Shown here in pieces: positions 22,590 to 31,976 of a DNA stretch of 64,000 nt. The DNA is from Argyresthia goedartella. Lineage: Eukaryota; Arthropoda; Insecta; Lepidoptera; Argyresthiidae. The notes below the pieces were generated by a model. It was not told the origin of the DNA, made no database searches, and saw only the letters and a program-made list of their open reading frames with translations. The stretch spans positions 6,200,001 through 6,264,000 of the forward strand of contig OX463829.1 in the NCBI GenBank assembly GCA_949825045.1, given 5' to 3'. A program made the position numbers and the translations under genes. Numbering within the stretch: the stretch's first letter is position 1; each line of letters begins with the position of its first letter.

Positions 22590-22793
22590 AGTAGGGTAAC
22601 ATTGGGGGTTCTGCATCACAAATTCGCGCCGCTCGCTTCGCTCGCTCCGCTCGGTTTGTGCTGCAAAACCCCACAATGTTATCCTACCCTGCAGGTTTTA
22701 AACGGCAACCTGTTTATTCTGAAGTGTGTCTAATTCATACTGCACCTCTTTTCTATTGACTGATGACGACCTGAGCTACAAAATCTTATTGTA
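22590..22793 (+). repeat. Maverick left terminal inverted repeat
   Basis: It pairs with 37699-37908. The first 140 bp differ at about one position (ACCCCAC against ACCCCGC). Farther in there are point changes and an indel of about 8 bp near 22757. A GC-rich patch holds three CGCTCG words in 30 bp. Confidence 0.95.
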
Positions 22794-22924
22794 TGCTATG
22801 CAGTTAACAATTAGTCTGCTTGACAGACATAAAATAATGAAAATTGTGTCCACTAAGTGATCAATAATTTTCATTTCAAGATATAAAAAATAGCAGCAAA
22901 ACCTTCGCGTTTCGAGAGATGTCT

Positions 22925-23045
22925 TTACTTGATACGTGGTACGTGGTACGTGGCACTTGTTGCGACATCTCTCTCAACACTTAGGTTGGTCTGGTATGTG
23001 GCATATGGTACTTGGCACTTGGTATGTGGTACTTGTTCCCTTGCG
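22925..23045. repeat. Imperfect short tandem repeats in Maverick left arm
   Basis: Runs of ACGTGGT and variants GGCACTTGGTATGTGGTAC repeat about ten times. The region is GT-rich and non-coding. Confidence 0.6.
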
Positions 23046-23377
23046 GTTATGTCTAAAGCTGCTTTCGGGTTGCCCAAACCCTAATCACCTCAAGAGACAA
23101 ATTTGCATGGTTGACAATGGGACATGTATAAGAGCAGTAGTAAATCGGGCCAATTTAACTAAAGCATCTCACACAGAACCAGTCTAACTGTAGTTTATCT
23201 TACACTTCTTATATACTAAAAGAATGAAAAACTTTGATAGCGCGATGTAGGACTTGATTCATTTTATACTGGAGAATTAAAGTTTTAAACCTGAATCCAT
23301 ATTATGATGACCCTTGGAACTCTGATGACAAGGTTGTGACGTATTTCATTCACACTGCATTTGTTTACTTAGAGATG

Positions 23378-23706
23378 TCGTAGCCATATCGTCGATTTGG
23401 CCATATCACAATATGGTCAGAAATGGCTTGACCATATCATGAAATGGGTTGCCATATCATGATATGACCTGTTTTAATGAAAACATGTCTTTTTAAAAGC
23501 ATTGTTATTCAGCACTGCATGATGTTTTTTTTGTGTTATACATGTCAAACTAACACGAAGACTATTCGAGGGCTTCGCTGCGCTCACTCCCTCCAGTCTT
23601 CACCTAAGCTACCGCAGTGTGTGCCCTAAAAGATTTAATCGATTTATGATATTTCACGTTTGGCCATATCGTGATATGGCCAATTCGATGATATGCCTAT
23701 ACGACA
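23378..23706. repeat. Cluster of CCATATCATGATATGG-type palindromes
   Basis: GGCCATATC, CACAATATGGTC, GACCATATCATGAAATGG, CCATATCATGATATG and GGCCATATCGTGATATGGCC (a perfect 20-bp palindrome at about 23653-23672) recur on both sides of an M1 fragment (23515-23640). Function unknown. Confidence 0.65.
23515..23640 (+). repeat. Dispersed repeat M1, copy 5 (diverged)
   Basis: It holds TACATGTCAAACTAACACGA, GGGCTTCGCTGCGCTCAC and TCACCTAAGCTACCGCAG. It is more diverged than the other copies and lies inside the Maverick. Confidence 0.6.
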
Positions 23707-23800
23707 GAGATATTCCTTATAAGTGTTCCATGTCATAATCATAACAAACTTATGCATATAAGGAGCTATCACGAATAAGGAAGGCGCTATGCGCTTTATA

Positions 23801-24118
23801 CAGGGTGTTGATTTGTAAAGTTACGCCGAGCTCAGAGGTGGTTAAATACATGATACTAAAGCAAAAATAAATTTTTTTTTTCAGTAAAAATTAAATTAAT
23901 ATTTTTTTGATTTTACAAATATTAAAAAAACATAGAAATGTCGTCCAAAAAGTGTTGCACTGGGTGGATTGAGGTTCAGGGCGCGGGGAAGAGTCTATTA
24001 GCACTCGGGCGCGGTGACTGGGGGGGGTGTATCCACACTTTTAGGTAATTTCAGGAAAATTTTCAGATGGTAAACTATCGGCTCTGAGTCGGGTGTAACT
24101 TTACAAATCAACACCCTG
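23801..24118. mobile_element. TA-flanked MITE (318 bp) inside the Maverick
   Basis: The left end CAGGGTGTTGATTTGTAAAG is matched in reverse complement at the right end, with TA on both sides (23799-23800, 24119-24120). CAGGGTGT ends and a TA duplication point to a Tc1/mariner-type non-autonomous element. It inserted after the Maverick and has no ORF. Confidence 0.85.
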
Positions 24119-24704
24119 TATGAATCCATTGCATTGAGAGCTCAACATAATTCAGTTATCCTAAACAATTGTCTCAAAAACCATGCTCTTAAAAACCCTG
24201 CTTACATTGAAATTTTCACTGCTTGTTTAGAGTGGACGATATTTTTAATGATGCCAATAAACCCATCAATGTATTTAAAGGTACATCTCATAACCATTTA
24301 AAAATTATGTTTCTAATTACACACTTGTCCTTATCCAGTACAACCATTGACCAAATTCAGTCAGCTAAGGCAGCGTTCATACAATGATTGTTAATAGTTG
24401 GAAACAAAATTGATAATAAGTACTTGAAATATACTAAGTATAAGGTTCAAAATCCTATGCCATTAGATTTTTTTAATTTTTTTTATTACACCGGTTAACA
24501 GTATTTTTTCCATTGAAAGTTCGATGTTGATGCACCTTTATAAATCAAAGCTTATAAATATTGATGCAACTAGATGAAAGCCGCTTTTCTAATACTTGCG
24601 TCGATATCTTCGAATGAGCTCGTGTTTTGTGAATTAGTGCTGCTGAAGAACTGAAGACATAAGTATGTAAGTTTGATTTTTTATCACTTATGGATCCCGC
24701 ACTT
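24119..24704. other. Maverick left arm, unassigned
   Basis: AT-rich sequence between the MITE and a SINE. No convincing ORF, but this is where an upstream exon of the 24910-25920 coding segments could lie. Confidence 0.35.
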
Positions 24705-24852
24705 GGATACCTTGTGTCATGGGAACCAGAAACAGCGATAATACAAACATGTTAATCTCTAAGACCTAGGAAGGTTTTTTTGTCCCAACGGAATTAGAAT
24801 CCGAAACCTCTAGCATGGTAGGCAGACGTACAACCGCTGCGCCACCGAGACC

Positions 24853-24890
<38 letters not shown>
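24705..24890 (-). repeat. SINE S1, copy 3 (reverse) with long poly-A tail
   Basis: The minus strand matches S1 (CGGTGGCGCAGCGGTTG and a B-box-like TTCTAATTCC). A 37-base T run at 24854-24890 abuts the tRNA-head side of the SINE, which is unusual because the tail normally follows the body. It may be part of a preceding insertion or of the polypyrimidine tract of the acceptor at 24909. Confidence 0.7.
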
Positions 24891-24909
24891 CATTCTATTA
24901 ATATTTTAG

Positions 24910-25134
24910 GTGGTCCAGCCCATTTGATTCTGACGTAGACGAGGAGATCAGGAGCGAAGTTCAGGAGAAAAAACCTGCTGCGAAGGCGAAAAAAACTTCA
25001 ACCCCTAAAGCGAAAAAAGCGGCGGCAATCCCAACACCAGCACTAACTGATGCCGGTTCTGAGTCGGATGAGGAGCCCATTCCTTGTGCTCAGCCCAAGA
25101 AACGGAAGAGAATTGCTACCTTCCCATTCCGAGG
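24910..25134 (+). pseudogene. Exon-like coding segment, acidic/basic nuclear-type protein, frame-broken
   Basis: It lies between a strong acceptor (poly-T then ATATTTTAG) and a strong donor (GTAAGC). The frame beginning at 24911 gives an acidic start (WSSPFDSDVDEEI), a Lys/Ala/Pro-rich middle (KKPAAKAKKTSTPKAKKAAA) and SESDEEP. After about 25080 the best-looking continuation, with a PKKRKR nuclear-localisation-type motif, is in another frame. Neither frame joins the next open segment (25609) without a stop, except the third frame. It may be an eroded Maverick gene or a captured host exon. I do not recognise it. Confidence 0.4.
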
Positions 25135-25312
25135 TAAGCTTTAATATTATTTTATTTAAACAACCATTTCTCATGTTTTAAACTAAATGTAGCATCTTGT
25201 TTGAATAATATTTTATGCTCGTCTATTTTAATTTTTTAATCATTATTTACTTTTATCTGTAGCACAAACATGTAAACATTCAAGATCTGATGTTTGTTTT
25301 TTATTTAGTTAT

Positions 25313-25388
25313 CCAGCCGGGATTCGAATCCGCGATCCCTCGCATGGTAGGCAGACGCACAACTTCTGCACCGCAAGCCCCGCCCCTA
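25313..25388 (-). repeat. SINE S1, head fragment (reverse)
   Basis: GCCGGGATTCGAATCCGCGA and TCGCATGGTAGGCAGACG match the reversed S1 head. It lies in the presumed intron between the two coding segments. Confidence 0.7.
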
Positions 25389-25608
25389 ATTTTATTTGTA
25401 ATTACTTTGATTAACTTTTGATTAAAGATATACCAAAAATGTTTCGTAAAAACAATTTCCTCTTATCTTAATCCAACTTAACTCACAGTTTTAAAATAAT
25501 TGCTAATAATAATTGATTGACATGCATATTTTACTAGTGAAATTACATTGACAATGTAAAATATATTTTTTTTAAATAATAGCGAATGCCTATTTCACAT
25601 CTTTACAG

Positions 25609-25920
25609 GATGAGCTAGAGCCGATTCGTGCATCAGCGCTCAAGAACTTTCTTTCACGTCGCACCGGCTCGGGGTGTTCATTCCAGTCCGATCCTTCACG
25701 TCGAGGCGAATATTATGTGGAGCTACGGGTGTACAACAGCCGTGAGTTAGAGGGAAGCAAGTTAGGAGATCGGGACAGATGTAAATTGGCTTTGATACAT
25801 ATGAAAACGAATGTAAATGGAGATGCTCCCCTATGGCATTCGATTTCAAAAGTAGTTACTGATAGTAAGGAGCAATTCAAGGGAGTAAGACCAGTCATTT
25901 ATCCTTTGAATATTATGTAA
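25609..25920 (+). CDS. Exon-like segment of an unknown protein, C-terminal 103 residues
   Basis: Open from the acceptor CATCTTTACAG (25608) to TAA at 25918-25920 in the frame starting DELEPIRASALKNF. The protein is charged, with RRTGSGCSFQSDPSRRGEYY, VELRVYNSRELEGSKLGDRD and a C-terminus VIYPLNIM. No motif is recognised. GC content and codon use are higher than in the core Maverick genes, so it may be younger cargo. It lies upstream of the polymerase in the same orientation and probably continues the segment at 24910. Confidence 0.45.
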   Translation, partial: DELEPIRASALKNFLSRRTGSGCSFQSDPSRRGEYYVELRVYNSRELEGSKLGDRDRCKLALIHMKTNVNGDAPLWHSISKVVTDSKEQFKGVRPVIYPLNIM

Positions 25921-26154
25921 TGCAAAGCTGTCGATATCCGAATATCGCAAGCGTAAGAATCAGCCTCCGTCTGTCATTTATCCTTTGTTTTTTTAAATCT
26001 TAATATTTTTAGCAACTTATTAACATAAAAATTCATGTAATCAATACAAGTCATTGTTATAATTTTTTCATCGTTCACATAATTTGATATTTTACTAATC
26101 TTTTACAACAGCAGTATTTGATTAAATAGATAATTCTCTTACCTACAGATAAAA

Positions 26155-29100
26155 ATGGTTTATTGTCAAGAATGTCAAGCATATGTCTCACGATTATCTT
26201 CTCACAAGAAAAGTAGCATTCACAAATCTAACTGTTTGATACGAACTGAGTTAAGCAATGTTAAAATAATAGCAACAGCGTTTAGAAATAGAATAATCAG
26301 TTATAGAGTCAATCCTGAAAAAGAATATCTTGTACCTGATTTTTTTTTGTCAGATAACTATTCTACCGTTAGTAATCTTATAAGCACCCTTCTAAGAAAA
26401 CATCGATCGTTAAAAGTAAACATAGAACTTTTTATTACATATAATCTACCTAAAGATAACACTCAATCTTTAAAATCATTTAACACAAAATATACCATGG
26501 TATTGCAAAGTACTGATATTTCCGTTTTATACCATGATTTATCAAACCTTTTGCTAATGAAGTGCTTAGAGTTTGAACACGCAGAGTCGGGGTGGACTAT
26601 AGAGTCAGTAAGTCATTTGGAGATAAACATTGCGAAATTTAGTCCGTTGAAAGCAGGATCGTACATACCACTTCCGAAAAGTATTCAAAACACAAAGTCT
26701 TGTCTAAATATAAAAAATAATGATGAGTACTGTTTTTTGTGGAGCATTGTAGCACATTTATATCCTGCAAAAAATAATCCCAATAGACTTTCATCTTACC
26801 CTCATTTCTCTAACTTTTTTAACACTTCAGGAATGTCATTTCCCCCCAGCTTTAAATGTATTAAATGGTTTGAAAGACATAATACGGGAGTGAGTGTCAA
26901 TATTTATGGATTAGATGAACATGGTAGTATAACAGGTCCTCTATACAAAACTTTGCGAAGACGTGTTGAGCATGTGAATTTGTTATTTATCAGTTGTAAA
27001 TCGAAAAATCATTTCTGTTTAATTAAAGATATGGGAAAGCTCTTACACAACCAACTCACGAAACACAAATCACGAATTCATCTTTGTGATGAATGCTTCA
27101 TGTACTTTAGTACAGAAGAGAAGTTAGCAAGTCATAATTGTGCAGGGATACAGACTGTTCTTCCTGAGGAAGGCAGCAAAACAGGTTTTTCAAATTATGA
27201 AAGAACACAAAGGATTCCAATAGTGATATATGGTGACTTCGAGAGTTTACTCCGCGAGTATTCAGATAAACATAAATCCACTCATGTAGAGAATGTGCAG
27301 GTACACGAAGCAACTTGTTTCGGTTATTTCATTTGTTGTAAGTCTAATCCAGAGTTAAATGATTATGTTTCCTACAGGGGTTCCAACTGTTCTCAAAAGT
27401 TTTGTGAGTCAATTTGCAAGGATTTGCTTCGTTTACATAAAATATTATCTGTACAAAGAGAAATGACTCCCTTAACAGAAGAAGAAAAATTAAGAGTGGA
27501 AAATACAACTAACTGTCATATATGTAAAAAATCATTTTCTCTCGAAGATACAAAAGTTCTAGATCATGATCACTTTACTGGGAAATTTAGAGGACCTGCA
27601 CACAATTCATGCAATTTAAATTGTAAGACTTGTCCATTCATTCCAATAATTTTCCATAACCTTTCTGGTTACGATTGTCATCTATTTATTGTAGAGCTAT
27701 CTAAAATATGTGGTCGCATTAAACTATTACCAAAAAACAAAGAAAAATATATTTCCTTTACAAAGTTTATCCCACTTGACAGACAACATACTGCTCAGCT
27801 GAAATTTGTTGATTCTTTAAATTTTTTGGATTCAAGTTTAGATAATCTCATTAAAACACTTGAAACCGAAGACTTCATTAACTTAAAGTCATTTTATGAA
27901 GATGAAAAGATGTTTAATTTAGCTCGGAGAAAAGGTGTCTTTTGCTATGACTATGTAGATTCGTGGGATAGATATAATGAGACCACATTACCAGACAGAA
28001 ACAAATTTTATAACAAACTCACTTCTGAGATTATTACCAATGATGATTATAATCATGCTATGAATGTTTGGGAAACATTTGGAATGAAAACTCTTGGAGA
28101 CTATACAGATTTTTACTTGAAATGTGATGTTTTATTACTTTCTGACGTATTTGAAAAATTTAGATTTATGAGTCTTAATCATTACAATCTAGACCCTTGT
28201 CACTATGTTTCTTCACCATCTTTAAGTTGGGATGCTATGCAGCTTTATACAGGTGTTGAGTTAGACTTAATATCAGATGTTGAAATCTATCAAATGTTTG
28301 AAAAAGGTATCAGAGGGGGTTTAGCTCAATGCTCACGACGGTATGCAAAAGCGAATAATAAATATTTATCCGATTATAAACCTAACATATCTTCAAATTA
28401 TTTAATGTATTTTGACTGTGTTAATTTATATGGATATGTGATGATGTCAAAATTACCCACCGGAAATTTTAGATTTTTAAAAGAAAATGAATTGATCAAT
28501 TTTAATGTCATGACGATAAGTTCTCATAGTGATACAGGTTTCATTCTTGAAGTAGATTTACATTATCCTTCTGAAATTCATGACAATCATGCAGATCTAC
28601 CGTTTGCTGCAGAACAATTAAAGGTTCCATTTCCCCTTGGTAAAAATATAAAATTAGTATCCAATTTATTTGATAAATATAAGTATGTGATTCATTATGT
28701 ACATTTACAAAAATGCTTAGAACATGGCTTACAATTACTTAAAATTCATAGAGTTCTTTCATTTGATCAAAGAGCATTTTTAGAACCTTATATAACTCTC
28801 AATACAACTCTAAGACAAAACGCAAAGTCTGAATTCGAAAAAAATTTTTTCAAGAAACAAAATAACTCAATTTTTGGTAAGACTATAGAGAATAAGAGAA
28901 AGCAGGTAGATGTGAAACTGATAAACATTTGGTCTGATTCATCAAATAAAACAAACAAATATATTGGTGCTGAAAAATATATAAGCGCTCCTAATTTTAA
29001 AAATTTGGCCATTATTTCAAAAGATTTGGTAGTCATACAGATGGAGCCCTCAAAAGTCATTCTGGATAAACCAATTTATGTAGGTTTTAGTATATTAGAT

Positions 29101-29658
29101 CTAGCAAAAACACATTTATATAATTTTCATTACTCAGTAATGAAAAAAATTTATGACAAGAACATCCAACTATGTTACACAGATACAGATAGCCTTCTGT
29201 ATCTTATAAATACAGAGGATATTTATGAAGACATGAAAAAACATATTAAATATTTTGATACTAGTAATTTTAAGTGTGACAATGTGTACAATATGCCATG
29301 TTTAAATAAACAAATTCCAGGATATTTTAAAGATGAGATGAGTGGGGATGTTATTTCAGAATTTGTGGGCTTAAGAGCCAAGTTGTATTGTATAGAGACA
29401 AATAAAAACTGTTCAGTTAAGAAAGCCAAGGGTGTGAAAAAATGTGTTGTAAAAAAATTGGATATTAATAAATATAAGGATGCTTTATTTAAAAACATAG
29501 AATTTAAAGATTCAATGTATTTTATACGATCTAAAAATCACTGTGTCTATACACAAAAAGTAAATAAGGTTGTTTTAAATGCAAATGATGATAAAAGACA
29601 GATATTAAATGGAAGTTTTAAAACATTGCCCTGGGGACATTATTCCACTATATTTTAA
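26155..29658 (+). CDS. PolB: Protein-primed family B DNA polymerase with embedded HNH-like module
   Basis: A single 1167-residue ORF. It would replicate the linear element, probably from a terminal protein. An N-terminal CxxC...HxxxxxHxxxC finger comes first (residues 4-27) and a second finger (HLCDECFMYF...HNC) near 310. The exonuclease motifs are Exo I (YGDFESL, about 360), Exo II (FHNLSGYDCHLF, about 501) and Exo III (YLKCDVLLLSDVF, about 655). Between Exo I and II lies a CxxC...LDHDH...RGPAHNSCN block (about 453-492) like endonuclease VII/HNH nucleases. The polymerase motifs are A (FDCVNLYG, about 755), B (NNSIFGKT, about 905) and C (YTDTDS, about 1008). All catalytic acids are present. 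A splice acceptor (TTACCTACAG) ends 6 bases before the ATG, so a spliced leader is possible. AATAAA lies at 29692. Confidence 0.97.
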   Translation: MVYCQECQAYVSRLSSHKKSSIHKSNCLIRTELSNVKIIATAFRNRIISYRVNPEKEYLVPDFFLSDNYSTVSNLISTLLRKHRSLKVNIELFITYNLPKDNTQSLKSFNTKYTMVLQSTDISVLYHDLSNLLLMKCLEFEHAESGWTIESVSHLEINIAKFSPLKAGSYIPLPKSIQNTKSCLNIKNNDEYCFLWSIVAHLYPAKNNPNRLSSYPHFSNFFNTSGMSFPPSFKCIKWFERHNTGVSVNIYGLDEHGSITGPLYKTLRRRVEHVNLLFISCKSKNHFCLIKDMGKLLHNQLTKHKSRIHLCDECFMYFSTEEKLASHNCAGIQTVLPEEGSKTGFSNYERTQRIPIVIYGDFESLLREYSDKHKSTHVENVQVHEATCFGYFICCKSNPELNDYVSYRGSNCSQKFCESICKDLLRLHKILSVQREMTPLTEEEKLRVENTTNCHICKKSFSLEDTKVLDHDHFTGKFRGPAHNSCNLNCKTCPFIPIIFHNLSGYDCHLFIVELSKICGRIKLLPKNKEKYISFTKFIPLDRQHTAQLKFVDSLNFLDSSLDNLIKTLETEDFINLKSFYEDEKMFNLARRKGVFCYDYVDSWDRYNETTLPDRNKFYNKLTSEIITNDDYNHAMNVWETFGMKTLGDYTDFYLKCDVLLLSDVFEKFRFMSLNHYNLDPCHYVSSPSLSWDAMQLYTGVELDLISDVEIYQMFEKGIRGGLAQCSRRYAKANNKYLSDYKPNISSNYLMYFDCVNLYGYVMMSKLPTGNFRFLKENELINFNVMTISSHSDTGFILEVDLHYPSEIHDNHADLPFAAEQLKVPFPLGKNIKLVSNLFDKYKYVIHYVHLQKCLEHGLQLLKIHRVLSFDQRAFLEPYITLNTTLRQNAKSEFEKNFFKKQNNSIFGKTIENKRKQVDVKLINIWSDSSNKTNKYIGAEKYISAPNFKNLAIISKDLVVIQMEPSKVILDKPIYVGFSILDLAKTHLYNFHYSVMKKIYDKNIQLCYTDTDSLLYLINTEDIYEDMKKHIKYFDTSNFKCDNVYNMPCLNKQIPGYFKDEMSGDVISEFVGLRAKLYCIETNKNCSVKKAKGVKKCVVKKLDINKYKDALFKNIEFKDSMYFIRSKNHCVYTQKVNKVVLNANDDKRQILNGSFKTLPWGHYSTIF

Positions 29659-29691
29659 GAAATAACCTGCTGTTGTAAATTAATTAAAAAA

Positions 29692-29697
29692 AATAAA
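29692..29697 (+). terminator. Polyadenylation signal after the polymerase
   Basis: AATAAA 34 bases past the stop codon, just ahead of a hairpin. Confidence 0.55.
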
Positions 29698-29700
29698 CAA

Positions 29701-29760
29701 AATTTAACCATGTTATATCTAAAGTGGAATCATCACTTTAGATATAATGTTGTTAAATTT
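29701..29760. repeat. Hairpin after the polymerase gene
   Basis: AATTTAACCATGTTATATCT continues through AAAGTG, a 7-base loop, and the reverse complement with one mismatched patch. Arms of about 26 bases. Confidence 0.8.
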
Positions 29761-29916
29761 TGCGGTTTAACTTTGTAAAAATAACCAAATGAGGTTTTAT
29801 GTATTTGTAGTTAATATAATTTGCTCCATGTACTGTTGATATTTACTCGCTTATTCCAATAAAATAATATTGTTTAACCTTATTGTTTGTATCATTTATT
29901 GAAACCCTCCAGTTCC

Positions 29917-30034
29917 TTAACAATGTAGAGCTTGTCTTATCTCAAATGACGCACCACCTCATTTCTCATACAAGCAGATGGAGTTTAAAGTGGAGAGGCA
30001 TGTCATTTGAGCTGAGACAAGCTCTACTTTGTAA
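29917..30034. repeat. Second inverted repeat in the 3' intergenic region
   Basis: Left arm GTAGAGCTTGTCTTATCTCA (then AATGAC) and right arm GTCATTTGAGCTGAGACAAG (then CTCTAC) pair over 26 bases with two mismatches around a loop of about 60 bases. It lies between the convergent polymerase and the minus-strand gene. Confidence 0.75.
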
Positions 30035-30228
30035 ATTTTTATCTACTGAAGTTTTTATCTATCCTAGTTAAAATCTCATTAAATAAATTAAACACAAACT
30101 TTTAAATATCAATTTATTCACATTTACATTTACATGGGATATATTTATTAGATAAAATAGTATGAAGTCATCGTATACTAGAATAAGGTGAGATAGCTAA
30201 CATAAATAACAAAAACTACTTATTGATA

Positions 30229-30627
30229 TTAATTATCACTATTATCACATATTTTTTTTGAAATTTTTCTAATTAAATTCTCAGTCTCTTCGAGTACATC
30301 CTCATATAAATTTTTTACCACATATTGCACAACAACATTTCTATTCTTATTTCGTTCGTCTAGTGCCTCGATTTCAATTTTTATAACACATGATCCCGAA
30401 GCATTTTCTTTTTTAATAAAGGAAGCATCATTCAGTTTCCTTTTTTTAGGGGCAATGGTTTTTTCCTTCTTCTTGGATTCCAACCATGCTATCCTCCTAT
30501 TTTCAGCTTTATCTAGCCAAGCGTTTACATCTTGACCTTCACCCCCAACACCGAACTCATCAATCAAACTAGGGTCCACAGCTGGGGGGCTAACATTGTA
30601 GTAGTTGAAGACAGAGTTCTCCGACAT
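30229..30627 (-). CDS. Maverick minus-strand protein of unknown function, 132 residues
   Basis: I chose the ATG at 30627 because the sequence just 5' of it is a good splice acceptor (TTGTTTCAG) and the codons beyond it look non-coding. The protein is hydrophilic. It has an acidic, Pro-rich N-terminus (VSPPAVDPSLIDEFGVG), then NAWLDKAENRRIAWLESKKK, a basic patch (APKKRKLND) suggesting nuclear entry, and a Glu/Lys-rich C-terminus with a possible amphipathic helix. It is the only gene on this strand in the core of the element, convergent with the polymerase and divergent from the ATPase. A DNA-binding or replication role is only a guess. I do not recognise the family. Confidence 0.7.
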   Translation of the reverse strand: MSENSVFNYYNVSPPAVDPSLIDEFGVGGEGQDVNAWLDKAENRRIAWLESKKKEKTIAPKKRKLNDASFIKKENASGSCVIKIEIEALDERNKNRNVVVQYVVKNLYEDVLEETENLIRKISKKICDNSDN

Positions 30628-30629
30628 TT

Positions 30630-30723
30630 CTGAAACAACATTCACATGTTTTTTAAAACTTACTGCAGCAATGATTTGAAGTATAATATTATTTTTAAAC
30701 AGACATGTAAAATAGGTACTCAC
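30630..30723 (-). other. Predicted 94-bp intron in the 5' UTR of the minus-strand gene
   Basis: On the minus strand the donor GTGAGTACC begins at 30723 and the acceptor TTGTTTCAG ends at 30630, two bases before the ATG. The length is typical of small insect introns. Confidence 0.6.
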
Positions 30724-30813
30724 TTGTAAATAATAAAGTTGCTTGAATAGTTTATTAGATCCTTGAGACTGGAAGTAATCCCTCAGAGCTCTAAGACACT
30801 TAGATGTGCACAC

Positions 30814-31179
30814 TGATTAGGTTAAATATACACTGATATAAAATAAACTGCTTGTGATGAGTATAGACTGAGCGAGGGGAAGGGAGGGTTGTTTAGGTTT
30901 TGTTAATATAAAAGGAGATCTGCTGACGTAAGTAAAGATGAAACTTAAAACGGATACATTTTCTAGGAATTTCAGAAACTAATCAAACTTTTATAAGTAT
31001 TCAATAACATAATAATATACATACATACATACATACATACATATGCTTGAACCTTTTCACCTAAGAGGGGTAGGCATAGACTAAAGATCTTCATTTGCTA
31101 TGATCCTGGTATACTATATGAAATCTATTCTTATGCAAACAATAAATACACATGCTATTTAATGTATTAATAGCTCATT
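30814..31179. promoter_or_regulatory. Divergent intergenic region with (CATA)n microsatellite
   Basis: The 366 bases between the minus-strand gene and the ATPase probably hold both promoters. ATAAAATAAA and TAATATAAAAGGAG are TATA-like on opposite sides. A (CATA)n tract runs from about 31017 to 31042. Confidence 0.45.
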
Positions 31180-31884
31180 ATGTCATCAGAAACTAAAATG
31201 AAGTTAATCAAACAACCCGTTTCTTTAAATATTTGTGAAATAAAAGTTGATAAAAATACTAACACTTTTAGACATAGCATTCTTTTACCAAATTCCATTC
31301 GCTGCATAATATGCGGGCCATCGAATTGTGGAAAAACAAATGTAATGATAAGTTTGTTATTAAATGAAAATGGGTTAAAATTTCATAACATTTATCTTTA
31401 TTCGAAAACAGCTTTCCAGCCAAAATATCTATTTTTAGAGGAAGTGATAAGATACATTCCAGAAATTAAATTGTTCCTGTTCCAAGATGAAAAAAATGTT
31501 ATTCCACCCCACGATGCTTTGACAAAATCAATATTTATTTTTGATGATGTAGTCTGTGAAAATCAGAGTGATATACGTAATTATTTTTCCATGGGTCGAC
31601 ATAAAAAAATTGATTGTTTTTATTTATCGCAAACTTACTCAAAAATACCTAAGCAGTTGATTCGAGATAATGCTAATTTATTAGTTATCTTCAAACAAGA
31701 TGATGTAAATTTAAAACATATTTATGATGAGCATGTCAATTCTGATATGAGTTGGCATAGATTTAAATCAATGGCTACTGATATATGGAAAGAAAAATAC
31801 GCATGTTTAATAATTAACAAAGATTGTGAGCTAGATAAGGGAAGGTACAGGAAATATTTTGATATATTTATTAAATTAGAATAA
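31180..31884 (+). CDS. FtsK/HerA-type genome-packaging ATPase
   Basis: 234 residues, the usual size for Polinton and virophage packaging ATPases. Walker A is GPSNCGKTN (residues 46-54), Walker B is SIFIFDDVV (about 118-126), and a conserved polar motif follows (FYLSQTYSKIPKQLIRDNAN). In related viruses this A32-like motor pumps DNA into preformed capsids. The gene starts at an ATG with nothing credible upstream in frame. It heads the plus-strand block of structural genes. The Walker A Lys and Walker B acids are all present. Confidence 0.95.
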   Translation: MSSETKMKLIKQPVSLNICEIKVDKNTNTFRHSILLPNSIRCIICGPSNCGKTNVMISLLLNENGLKFHNIYLYSKTAFQPKYLFLEEVIRYIPEIKLFLFQDEKNVIPPHDALTKSIFIFDDVVCENQSDIRNYFSMGRHKKIDCFYLSQTYSKIPKQLIRDNANLLVIFKQDDVNLKHIYDEHVNSDMSWHRFKSMATDIWKEKYACLIINKDCELDKGRYRKYFDIFIKLE

Positions 31885-31976
31885 AAGGATTATATATTAC
31901 TGTCATTAGAAAAAAAATACCACTATAGTGCAAGCTATAAGAACGAACAGAAGTGTACAATTATTAGTACTTTAAA

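Noticed and set aside
22590..22700. CRISPR-like or operator-type repeat in the TIR
   Set aside because: The repeated words are irregular and lie inside terminal inverted repeats of a eukaryotic element.
26155..29658. Possible free-living virus or organellar plasmid rather than a Maverick
   Set aside because: The polymerase alone would fit a linear plasmid, but integrase, capsid genes, TIRs and a 6-bp target duplication show an integrated Maverick.
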